The notes beneath the pieces are model-generated. The model was given only the letters and a program-made list of their open reading frames with translations, did no database searches and had not been told where the DNA came from. Made by a program: the position numbers and the translations under genes. 64,000 nt of DNA from CAVRUD01 sp963724285 (lineage in GTDB: Bacteria > Chloroflexota > Chloroflexia > Thermomicrobiales > UBA6265): the NCBI GenBank assembly GCA_963724285.1, contig CAVRUD010000004.1, forward strand, positions 65,157 to 129,156, read 5' to 3'. This document shows, one piece after another, positions 8,379-17,080 of this stretch. Positions within the stretch are counted from its first letter, which is position 1. Each line of letters starts with the position of its first letter.

Positions 8379-9627
8379 CCGACGCCTCGCAAACCCAGTT
8401 GCGGCTTCCGCGGGACCTGGAGCGAATGGTGGACACCGCATCCATCAGCACCCCGCCTGACCTTACGGTCGCCTGCTACACCTTCCCCCACTTCCACCCG
8501 TCCCAATTGAACGATCAGATGTACGGCAACGGCTGGACGGAGTACATCCTCGACCCGGGGGGCGCGGCCCTGGTTCCCCGGCCATCAGCAGCCGCGCACG
8601 CCGATGCTGGGCGAGTTGGACGAGCGCAAGCCGGCGACCTGGGAGGTCTACTTCGATCTGGCCCGCGCAGCACGGCGTCAACGCGTTCATCTTCGACTGG
8701 TACTGGTACGGCGGCCGTCCCAGCCTGCACGAAGCCCTCGACGAGGGCTTTCTGGGGGCGAAGAACCGAGGCGACATCCAGTTCGCCGTCATGTGGGTCA
8801 ATCACCCGTGGGCCTACTGGTTCGAGACGGCGGGAGTCAAACCGACGAACGAGTGGCTCGTGATCTGGGCGAGCGAGGTCGGCGCCTGGGAACCGACGCA
8901 CGCCGCGCCGGAATCGGCGGTGGATGTCTGGCGCAGCCTCAGTTACATCATCGCCCGCTACTTCCACGAGCCGGGCTACTGGCAGATCGACGGCAAGCCC
9001 GTCCTCTTCCTCTGGGATCTCTCCCTTCTGCTCCGAACCTTCGGGATCGAGGGGACGAAGGAGTTGCTGGACGACCTGCGCGCCTTCGCCCAGAAGCTGG
9101 GGCACCAGGGGATCCACGTCCATGCCGTCTGCCAGGAACCGGGCATGGTCCAAGCCAGACACCACATCAAGGCAGTCGGGGCCGACTCGTACGGCATCTA
9201 CAACTCGACCGCGATGGCCGTCGGCGGCCGCCCCAAGAGCGAGGACATCCTCGACTTCCAGGTCCTGGCCGCCGATGTCGTCACCAAGGTCTGGCCGGAG
9301 TTCGACGGGCTGATCCCGGATCTGCCCTGCTTCCCGTCCGTCAGCCCCGGCTGCGATGACACCCCGCGCCACGTCCAGCCTCCCCGGCCGGAGACACCCG
9401 ACCGGAGCAAGTGGCCCGCGACCGTCATCTCGGTGAACGACACGCCGGACGCCTTCGAGGCGCTGGTCCGGGCGGCCCTCGCCTACCTCAACGCCCACCC
9501 GGGTATCCCGCAAGTGCTCACCATCGGCAGTTGGAACGAGTGGACCGAGGGCCACTACCTCCTGCCCGATACCCGATACGGTTTCGGGATCTTGCGGGCG
9601 CTGGCCCGCGCGCTGGGCCGCATGTAG
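8375..9627 (+). pseudogene. WbsX / GH99-like domain protein, copy 2, two +1 frameshifts
   Basis: Starts with GTG at 8375, overlapping the stop of copy 1, and repeats its head almost exactly (TDASQTQLRLP.DLER). The frame is lost twice: one extra G in the GGGGGG run near 8560 and one extra base near 8667 (CCCGCGCAGCAC). Removing both restores a full-length protein close to copy 1, ending WNEWTEGHYLLPDTRYGFG and LARALGRM. The conserved residues are intact in the corrected frame. Because both changes are single gains and the rest is unmutated, this may be an intact gene with sequence errors rather than a true pseudogene. A tandem duplication is clear from the shared order and sequence. Confidence 0.8.
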
Positions 9628-9683
9628 GCAAGCGCCCGGATACGACGGCTTCGATCAACGGTCGAAAGGTGCACCCAAACCCG

Positions 9684-11331
9684 ATGGCACAGAACCTCGT
9701 CCCGAACACCTACTTCCTCGAAGAGGCGGCCAGCCTGGCCCGGGGCAGCATCCTGGCCCGACTCGATCCGAACCTCGCCTTTCAGCCTTACTTCCGCCTG
9801 GACCTTGGCCTGGAGATTCCGGAGGCGAAGCACGCCTCCTGGGACTACTGCGATATGGCGGGGAGGTTCGTCGACGCCCTCATCCTGACCGCGCCGATGG
9901 TCGGGGCCGACCGGCCGGGCGAGGCGGAACTTGGCCTGCGTGCGTTCCTGCTCGACCGGGCCAACCCGGACGACGGCCTTTTCTACGACGCCGAAGCCCC
10001 ATGGTCGACCTACGCCGCCGACATGTTCTGCCAAGGCCGGGTGCTCCTCGGGCTGGTGAGCTGGTTCCTGCTCACCGGCGACCCCGACGTCGAATCCAAG
10101 CTCGACGGGCTGATCGAGGGCCTGAGCCGGATCGCCGTCTGGGACGGGGATGCCTGCTCCTACCCGACCGACATCTGGATCGACGGGCAGTGGGTAAATG
10201 GCGGGCTCTGGCAGGGGGCCGCGCCCGGGTACGCCGCCCAGCAGATGGTCGGTCTCGCCCGCTACGCCAAGGCGACCGGCAATCCCTCCGCCCTCAAACT
10301 GGCCTCCGGTTTGGCCCACCACTTCGTCAATTGCGGGGTCATCAATCCCGATGGCACCTTCCGGGGCCACACCCACAGCCAGGGCATCCTGCCCAGCGCG
10401 CTCGGGGTGCTGGCCTACGCGCTCGTTGCCGGAGACCGGGACATGGCTTCCTGGTGCGGCCGCGTCTACGAGCATGCCCGGACCTACACCTCCTCGTTCG
10501 GCTGGCTGCCCGACGGGCTCGGCTTTCGCCCCGAGGAGAACTTTTTTGCGGGCACCTGCGAGACCTGCGCCCTGGCCGACCTGATCGAGCTCGCGATCAC
10601 CCTGACCGAGGCGGGCATCGGCGACTACTGGGACGACGTTGAGCGCTACGCCCGCAACCAGCTTCTAGAACAGCAGATCCGCGACCCGGCCAGGGCGGTG
10701 GCGCCCGGCATCCTTGCCCAGACCGCAACGCCGGTCGAGCGGATCCTGCGCGGAGCGTTCGATAGCACCGCCCCGCCGAACTCGCTGCTCGGGGAGCAAA
10801 GAGGGCGTGGTCGAAGGGTGCTGCACCCCGGCGGGCGCGCGCGCCTGCTTCATGGTCTGGGACCGGATTGTCATGCTCCAGCCGGAGGGCGTCTTCGTCA
10901 ATCTGGTGATCAGCCGGGATACGCCCTGGGCCCGTCTTACCAGCGCCGAGCCATACCAAGGCGACCTGCGGCTGGAAGTTCGGCAGGCGAATCCGTTCTT
11001 CTTGCGCCTACCGGAATGGGTCGATACCAGTTCGGCGCGTCTGACCGTCGATGGGTCCGAGCGGCCAATCGAGCTTCGTGGACGATATCTGGTGCTCGGA
11101 GCTCTGCGGCCCGGCCAGGTGGCCGAGGTGACGTATCCGCTCGCCGTGCAGGAGCGGACTGAAACAATCGCCGGCAAGGAGTACACGACGCGCTGGAAGG
11201 GCGGCACGGTAACCGCGATCACGCCGCCCGGCGAGCGGTATCCCACCTACCGGCGCGCCGAGTACGAAGCGGACGAGCCGCCGCTGATCGAGCGCAGCCC
11301 CGTTGTCCGGCCGGTCGTGGTGAGTTGGTAA
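9684..11331 (+). CDS. GH127-like (DUF1680) glycoside hydrolase, second copy, one +1 frameshift
   Basis: Begins MAQNLVPNTYFLEEAA at 9684 (an in-frame GTG at 9669 is an alternative). Reading continues to about 10795, where one extra G in a GGGG run shifts the frame; the corrected protein continues to 11331. It carries the same two motifs as 4877-6634: CETC with E293 and C295, and paired cysteines C379-C380 in VEGCCTPAGARAC, fitting the zinc/cysteine site of GH127 enzymes. A C-terminal beta-sandwich-like part follows (LRLEVRQANPFFLRLPEW). No signal peptide, so it should be cytoplasmic. The two copies are diverged, implying different bonds or substrates within one glycan. Confidence 0.75.
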
Positions 11332-11353
11332 TCCCGAAAGAGGCAATCTGAGC

Positions 11354-13426
11354 ATGCGGTTAACGCACGATTCCGAACAACTCACCTGGGACCTTGCGTG
11401 GGACGACCTGCGGTACCGGTTGCGCCTCCAGAATGGCGCCCTGGTCTGCGAGTATTTCGGCCCGGCCGATCGGTTTTCGCCTCCAACCGACTGGCCTCCG
11501 CCCGACCCGATCCAGGTGACGCGCACCGAGGGCCGCGTCGGGATTGGCCCGGCGGACAGGGCGGTCTCGTGGTCGCTGGCGGGCTGGGAGCAGCCGGAGC
11601 CGAACCTCTTCGTCCTGACCCTGTCGGGCGACCTCCCGATTCGCTCCGAGCTGCGCTTCCGGGTTGACGAGGCCGACCGGGTTGCTGGTGCGCTCGACTA
11701 GCCTGCGCCACGCGGGCGGCCCGGACACTCTCCAGATCGCTTCGGCCCAGAGCGTGGCCGTGCTCATGCCATCCGATATCGAGGAGTTGATCCACCTCGC
11801 GGGGCGGCTGGTCGCCGAGAACCAGATGAAGCGCCAGTGGCTCACCGAGACGCCGGTCTACCTGGAGAGCCGGGCGGGAAAGACGGGCTACCGCTTCGCG
11901 CCTTACCTGGCGCTGACCTCCGCGCACCCATACTTACCTGTGCGAGCTCGATTGGTCCGGCAACTGGCAGATCCACGTCGAGCGCCAGGTCGACGGCAAG
12001 GTCCACCTGGCCGGTGGGCTCAACCCCTGGGGACTGCGGCATCACCTGCGGCCGGGCGAGACGCTTGAGTTACCGGAGGCGATCCTGGGGTGCGTCCCCG
12101 GCGACATCAACGCCGCCACCCAGCGGTTGCACGACCTGCGCCGCGCGAGGAGGCCGGCCCCGGACCGCCCGGTGCCGGTTCACTTCAACACTTGGTATCC
12201 GGCGACTGAGTTCATCCCGTTCGAGCGGGCGAAGGAGTACGCCCGCCACGCGGCCGATCTCGGCTGCGAGTTGCTGGTCGTCGATGCGGGCTGGTACCGG
12301 AAAGAGATCGAGGTCGAAGGCGATGGCTGGTGGCGCAAGACCGGCGACTGGATCGTCGACGAGCGCATCTATCCCGAAGGCATGGAAGCGCTGAGCATCG
12401 CCTGCCGCGACCTTGGGATCGGCCTCGGCCTTTGGTTCGAGCCGGAGGCGGTGGGAGTCAACGCCTGGGTGCGGCGCAATCACCCGGAGTGGCTGCACGC
12501 CGTCGGCGGGAGTCGCCCCGCGGGACGAGGACCGGGCCATCCTCCACCTCGGGGTGCCTGACGCTCGGGAGTTCATCCGCGAGCGCATCCTCGCCGTCCT
12601 GCGCCGGATCGACGCCGTCTGGATGAAGTGGGATTTCAACACTGACCTCGACCAGGGCGGCTGGTCGCCGGGGCTGCCGGACGACTTGACCGCCCAGGAC
12701 CCGCTGATCGCCCACTACCGTGGCGTTTACCAACTCCAGGACGAGATTCGGGCCGCGCTGCCGGGTCTGACGCTGGAAATGTGCGCCGGGGGTGGGAGCA
12801 GGGTCGATGGGGCGATCATGCGCCACGCCCATGTCAATTGGATGAGCGACCAGACCCAGGCGCTCGTGACGCTGGCGATCCACTTCGGCAGCCACCTTGC
12901 TCATCCCGCGGTCGAGCGAAATGCCTGGCTGGTGGAATGGCCCGCCCACGACGCATTGCACAAACGGCAGTGGACCGACGAGCGCGGCGACTTGGCCTTC
13001 CGGACCCGGGTGGCGATGCTCGGCTCCTTCGGAGTCAGCGCCCCGGTCGAGCGGTGGTCCGAGGAGGACAAAGTGCTCGTCCGCGAGCATATCGCCTGGT
13101 ACAAGCGCCTCGTCCAGCCGCTGATCCAGACCGGTAACCACTACGTACTCACGCCGCCGCCTCCCGTGAGCGGTGAAGGGGATTGGGCGGCCGCCTGGTA
13201 CGTCGCCAAGGATGCGAGCCAAGGGGTCGTGCTGGCATTCCGCCTCCTCAGCGCCAGCCCCGAGCGGACCTTTGCCCTGTCCGGCCTCGACCCGGAGGCC
13301 CGCTACGCCGTCACGCCGTTTGGCGGCAAGCGGGAAGAGCGGCGCGGCGCCGAGCTGGCAGCCGGACTCACATTGACAGCCCCGGAGCACTATCGATCCG
13401 CCCTCGTCGCGATCGAAAGGATCTGA
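11354..13426 (+). pseudogene. GH36 alpha-galactosidase, three +1 frameshifts
   Basis: Starts MRLTHDSEQLTWDLAWDDL at 11354, 22 bases after the preceding gene. The frame moves by +1 near 11680 (GGG), 11928 (CCC) and 12508 (GGG); after correction one protein of about 690 residues remains. It has the N-terminal sandwich, then VHFNTWYPATEF, VVDAGWY, and the nucleophile motif WMKWDFN (Asp codon at 12632), followed by EMCAGGGSRVDG and MSDQTQ (acid/base Asp codon at 12848). These are family GH36 landmarks. It removes alpha-galactose from imported oligosaccharides in the cytoplasm (established for the family). The reading-frame losses may be sequence errors, as both catalytic regions are perfectly kept. 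Confidence 0.82.
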
Positions 13427-13522
13427 GATGTGCGATCGACATGATTCCGAAAGCCGAGCGCCTCCTTGCGATAACGCAGGCGCTCTGGTGGTGCGTCATC
13501 ATTGAACCGCTGGGTTCCCTAC

Positions 13523-13627
13523 GTAGGGGCGAGGCATGCCTCGCCCAGCCGACGGACCGCCACGGATCAGGTTGGCACCTCGACGCGCCGGGGTCGGTAG
13601 ATCGGGCGATGCATACATCGCCCCTAC
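13523..13627. repeat. REPIN with GTAG ends, variant arms
   Basis: Left arm GTAGGGGCGAGGCATGCC, right arm ending GATGCATACATCGCCCCTAC. The two arms share the GTAGGGGCG foot but have different loops, so this is an imperfect inverted pair of the same family as 6855-6973. Confidence 0.75.
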
Positions 13628-13674
13628 GACCAGACAACCCGAGCGCACTGCGAACGCCTTGTTGGCATCCCACG

Positions 13675-13750
13675 CTAGCCTCGGAGAGGCTGTCCTTGTT
13701 AGCCCGGGCCAACCTTGGGCCAACCCTGGGCCGTCAGCCCCGGGCCGACG
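13675..13750. repeat. Hairpin repeat, AGCCTCGGAGAGGCT/CCCGGGGCT family, expanded
   Basis: CTAGCCTCGGAGAGGCTG is followed by AGCCCGGGCCAACC and two CCAACC-TGGG steps before GTCAGCCCCGGGCC. The middle appears expanded by a short internal duplication compared with the other copies. Confidence 0.7.
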
Positions 13751-13818
13751 GGGAGATGCGGCAAGCCAGTACAACGATCTCTACCTTGACCATCGGGCGG
13801 AATGAACGGAGAAGAGCG

Positions 13819-15117
13819 ATGAAGCGGGTTCGCCTATTTCCTGCCCTGATTACAGTCTTCCTCCTCGTGATCGCGGCGGTCGGGCAACGGGCGCATGCCC
13901 GCGCCCAGGACCCTGCCTACGAAGAGGGCGAGTTGCGGGTCTTCGTCTGCTGCGCCAGCGGCGAGGCCGATATCGAAATCCGGGACCAGATCAACAAGGC
14001 GTTCGAGGAGTCTCACCCCGGCGTGACGATCAAGCAGGAGGTCCTGCCGGCTGGGACCGACTACTTCGAAAAGCTCCAGACCATGATCGCCTCCGGCGAT
14101 GTTCCGGACGTCTTCGACATGTGGGAAGGGTACGTCCAGCCGTATGCCGAGGCAGGGCACCTGCTCAACCTCGATCCCTACATGCAGGCCAGCGGCATCA
14201 CCAGCGACCAGTTCGAACCGCGCATCCTGGAGCTGAACTCCTGGAACGGATCGCTCTACTCGCTCCCGATCGAGTACGTCCCCTACCCGGCCGCGCTCTA
14301 CTACAACGTCAAGCTCTTCGAGGAGGCGGGAATGACGCCGCCCGACGAGACCTGGACGTGGACCGAGCTGCGCGACGCCGCGATGAAACTCACCAAGACC
14401 GAGGGCGACACCACCACCCAGTGGGGCCTGCTCTACGACTACAACTTCTACCCGGAGTGGCTGAGCTGGATCTGGGCGAACGGCGGGGATTTTTTCAACG
14501 CCGAGCAGACGTCCTGCGCCCTGACCGAACCGGCGGCGACCGATGCCCTACAGTTCTGGGCCGACCTGATCAACGTCGACAAGGTCGCGCCGCCGAACGC
14601 GGTCTTGCAGGGGTATGAGGGCGCGGCCAATGGCTTCATGTCCGGTCAGGTCGCGATGTACTTCGGGGCCGGGTGGGACCCTCCGACCTTCGACACCGTC
14701 CCCGACCTCCAGTACGGCATGGCCCCGGCGCCCAAGAGCCTCTCCGGCGGCCAGGCGACCTACCTCATGAACCTGACCTGGGGAATCTCGTCCGATTCCG
14801 ACATGAAGCAGACGGCGTGGGAGTATGCCCAGTACTTCGCGACCGAAGGCGAGCGCCTGCGCCTCGACTCGATCTCCTCGGTGCCCTCCTACCTGCCGCT
14901 GGCGGAGGAGTGGTTGACCCCGGAGAAGGAGGCCAAGGGTTACGGGCTCTACCTCGAAGGCGCCCAGTACGCCCACGTCCCCGGCGCTGGCGAGAAGTGG
15001 GCCCGGATCTCCGTCATCGCCCAGAGCGAGTTCGATCTCCTCTTCGCCGGGGACGCCACGGCAACGGAGGTAGCAGAGCGAATCTGTCCACAGGTCGATC
15101 GTGAATTGAGTCGATAG
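13819..15117 (+). CDS. Sugar ABC transporter substrate-binding protein (SBP family 1), second system
   Basis: 432 residues. ATG at 13819 follows GGAGAAGAG; the longer in-frame extension upstream runs through repeats. A Sec signal peptide is visible (KRVRLFPALITVFLLVIAAV, then ARAQ). The mature protein has the family-1 binding-protein layout: FEESHPGVTIKQE, SGDVPDVFDMWEG, YYNVKLFEEAGMTPPDETWTW, and a C-terminal YFATEGE region. Two permeases follow at 15178 and 16125. It differs strongly from the 1192-2535 protein and uses Sec, not Tat, so the two importers probably take different sugars or sugar sizes. A very stable hairpin separates it from the permeases. Confidence 0.9.
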   Translation: MKRVRLFPALITVFLLVIAAVGQRAHARAQDPAYEEGELRVFVCCASGEADIEIRDQINKAFEESHPGVTIKQEVLPAGTDYFEKLQTMIASGDVPDVFDMWEGYVQPYAEAGHLLNLDPYMQASGITSDQFEPRILELNSWNGSLYSLPIEYVPYPAALYYNVKLFEEAGMTPPDETWTWTELRDAAMKLTKTEGDTTTQWGLLYDYNFYPEWLSWIWANGGDFFNAEQTSCALTEPAATDALQFWADLINVDKVAPPNAVLQGYEGAANGFMSGQVAMYFGAGWDPPTFDTVPDLQYGMAPAPKSLSGGQATYLMNLTWGISSDSDMKQTAWEYAQYFATEGERLRLDSISSVPSYLPLAEEWLTPEKEAKGYGLYLEGAQYAHVPGAGEKWARISVIAQSEFDLLFAGDATATEVAERICPQVDRELSR

Positions 15118-15122
15118 CGGTA

Positions 15123-15160
15123 GCGGCGCGCCTGCTGGCCGGGGCCAGCAGGCGCGCCGC
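15123..15160 (+). promoter_or_regulatory. Very stable intercistronic hairpin
   Basis: An 18-base perfect stem (GCGGCGCGCCTGCTGGCC and complement) lies directly after the binding-protein stop and 17 bases before the permease start. No T run follows. Such hairpins in binding-protein operons are known to protect the upstream mRNA and lower downstream expression, giving excess binding protein. Confidence 0.65.
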
Positions 15161-15177
15161 GGTCGCCGGAGCGCGCG

Positions 15178-16125
15178 ATGCAGACCCCAGTTCTGTCCGC
15201 CCAACCGCAACCACGGAAGCGTGTCCTGCGGCTTCCCGCCCTCCGGGGCACGCGACGGGAAGCCCTCTTCGGGTACCTGTTCATCTCTCCCTGGATTATC
15301 GGATTCCTGGTGTTGCAGGCAGGCCCGATGATCGCCTCGCTCTGGATCAGCCTGACCAACTGGAACCTGATCGATCCGGCCGAGTACATCGGGCTGGACA
15401 ATTACCGGTACACGCTCGAAGACCCGCTCTTCGAGAAGTCGCTGCGCGTCACCGCCACGTACACGCTCATTAGCGTCCCGGGTGGCCTGGTGATCGCGCT
15501 CCTGATCGCTACCCTGCTCAACCGGAGGGTGCCGGGGATCGCCTTCTTCCGGACGCTCTACTACCTGCCCGTCGTCATCTCCGGGGTGGGGTCGGCGGTG
15601 GTCTGGGGCTGGGTCTTCAATCCGCAGTACGGGATTCTCAACTATCTGCTTTCCCTGATCGGCATCGAGGGGCCGGAGTGGCTGGCCAGCCCGGATTGGG
15701 CCCTGAGGGCGATGATCATCCTCAGCTTCTGGAGCACCGGCACCGCGATCGTCGTCTTCCTGGCTGCCCTGCAAGGGGTGCCGACCACGCTCTACGAGGC
15801 GGCAGCGATCGACGGGGCAGGACGGCTCTCGACCTTCTGGAACGTCACCCTGCCGATGATTTCCCCAGCGATCCTGTTCAACACGATCATCGGGGTAATC
15901 GCCTCGTTCCAGACCTTCACCTACGCCTATGTCCTCACTCAGGGTGGTCCCGCCTATTCGACGCTTTTCTATGCCCTCAATCTCTATCAGAACGCCTTCA
16001 GATGGTCCGACATGGGCTATGCCTCGGCCTTGGCCTGGATCCTCTTCCTGATCATCATGGCCTGCACGTTGCTGCTTCTGCGCCTCTCGCGGCCCTACGT
16101 CCACTACGAAGGAGGGGCACGCTGA
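15178..16125 (+). CDS. Carbohydrate ABC transporter permease (CUT1, first subunit), second system
   Basis: 315 residues with six predicted membrane segments. The EAA loop is at about residues 204-225 (YEAAAIDGAGRLSTFWNVTLPM). The start ATG at 15178 lies 17 bases after an 18-bp hairpin and has only a weak ribosome binding site, GGAGCG, fitting low expression relative to the binding protein. Its stop overlaps the ATG of the partner permease (ATGA at 16125). No ATPase gene follows. Confidence 0.92.
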   Translation: MQTPVLSAQPQPRKRVLRLPALRGTRREALFGYLFISPWIIGFLVLQAGPMIASLWISLTNWNLIDPAEYIGLDNYRYTLEDPLFEKSLRVTATYTLISVPGGLVIALLIATLLNRRVPGIAFFRTLYYLPVVISGVGSAVVWGWVFNPQYGILNYLLSLIGIEGPEWLASPDWALRAMIILSFWSTGTAIVVFLAALQGVPTTLYEAAAIDGAGRLSTFWNVTLPMISPAILFNTIIGVIASFQTFTYAYVLTQGGPAYSTLFYALNLYQNAFRWSDMGYASALAWILFLIIMACTLLLLRLSRPYVHYEGGAR

Positions 16126-17015
16126 TGGCCGCTCCATCATTGCCCGCCTTCGTCCCGCCGAACACCTCCCGACGGTCACGCACGGTCCGGCGCTGGACCG
16201 AATACGTCCTGGTCTACGCCGCCCTGCTTGCCGTCGGGGCGGTGATGGCCCTGCCGCTGCTGTGGACGATCTCGTCGGCGTTGAAGGTGCCCGGCACCTC
16301 GTTCGTCTTTCCGCCGACGTGGCTGCCGAACCCGGGAACGCTCGACAACTTCGGCCGGGTGCTCGACCTGATCCCCTTCTGGACCTACCTGCGCAACAGC
16401 CTGCTCGTCACCTCGCTGGCAATGATCGGAGAGTTGCTCTCGGCCTCGATGGTCGCGTATGGCTTTGCCCGGTTTCGTTTCCCAGGTCGGAACGTGCTCT
16501 TTGTGATCGTGCTGGCGACGATGATGATCCCCTACCCGGTGACGATCGTCCCCTCGTTCATCCTCTTCAAAGAGTTGGGCTGGATCAACACCTACCTGCC
16601 CCTGACGGTGCCCGCCTTCCTCGGCCCGGCCTTCTCGATCTTCCTCCTGCGTCAGTTCTTCATGACGATCTCGCACGACCTGGATGACGCCGCCAAGCTC
16701 GACGGGGCGTCCGAGTGGCGGATCTACTGGCAGATCATCCTCCCGCTCTCCCAACCGGCCCTGGCTACCGTGGCCGTTTTCTCGTTCGTCGCTACCTGGA
16801 ACGATTTCCTCAACCCGCTCATCTACCTGAGCGAGACCGACGAGTACACCCTGGCCCTGGGGATCAACTTCCTCAGGGCCGCCCGGGGCCAGCCGACCGA
16901 CCCTGCCATCCAGATGGCCGGTACCCTGATGTACATCCTTCCCTGCGTCATCCTCCTCTTCGCCGCCCAGCGCTACTTCGTCCAGGGGATCGTCACGACG
17001 GGGTCGAAGGAGTGA
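16125..17015 (+). CDS. Carbohydrate ABC transporter permease (CUT1, second subunit), second system
   Basis: 296 residues, starting at the ATG that overlaps the preceding stop. Six predicted membrane segments and an EAA loop at about residues 187-208 (DDAAKLDGASEWRIYWQIILPL). The C-terminal RYFVQGIVTTGSKE is typical for MalG-type subunits. It completes the second importer; the GH36 gene at 17081 follows closely and is probably on the same transcript. Confidence 0.92.
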   Translation: MAAPSLPAFVPPNTSRRSRTVRRWTEYVLVYAALLAVGAVMALPLLWTISSALKVPGTSFVFPPTWLPNPGTLDNFGRVLDLIPFWTYLRNSLLVTSLAMIGELLSASMVAYGFARFRFPGRNVLFVIVLATMMIPYPVTIVPSFILFKELGWINTYLPLTVPAFLGPAFSIFLLRQFFMTISHDLDDAAKLDGASEWRIYWQIILPLSQPALATVAVFSFVATWNDFLNPLIYLSETDEYTLALGINFLRAARGQPTDPAIQMAGTLMYILPCVILLFAAQRYFVQGIVTTGSKE

Positions 17016-17080
17016 GCACCCGATCGTCTTGAGCGCCGCCGACCCCATCCGCGTACTCGTCTACCGATCAGGAGTAGAAG

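Larger units (their letters stand above)
13427..13818. other. Repeat-filled gap between the two glycan operons
   Basis: No gene seen. It holds the GTAG REPIN at 13523-13627 and a hairpin unit at 13675-13750. The remainder before 13819 carries the ribosome binding site GGAGAAGAG of the next gene; a promoter must lie here or upstream but no convincing pair of boxes stands out. Confidence 0.5.

Noticed and set aside
8540..12520. Programmed ribosomal frameshifting in the hydrolase genes
   Set aside because: The breaks lack slippery heptamers with downstream structures, fall at different positions in paralogues and occur in unrelated genes with the same one-base gain.
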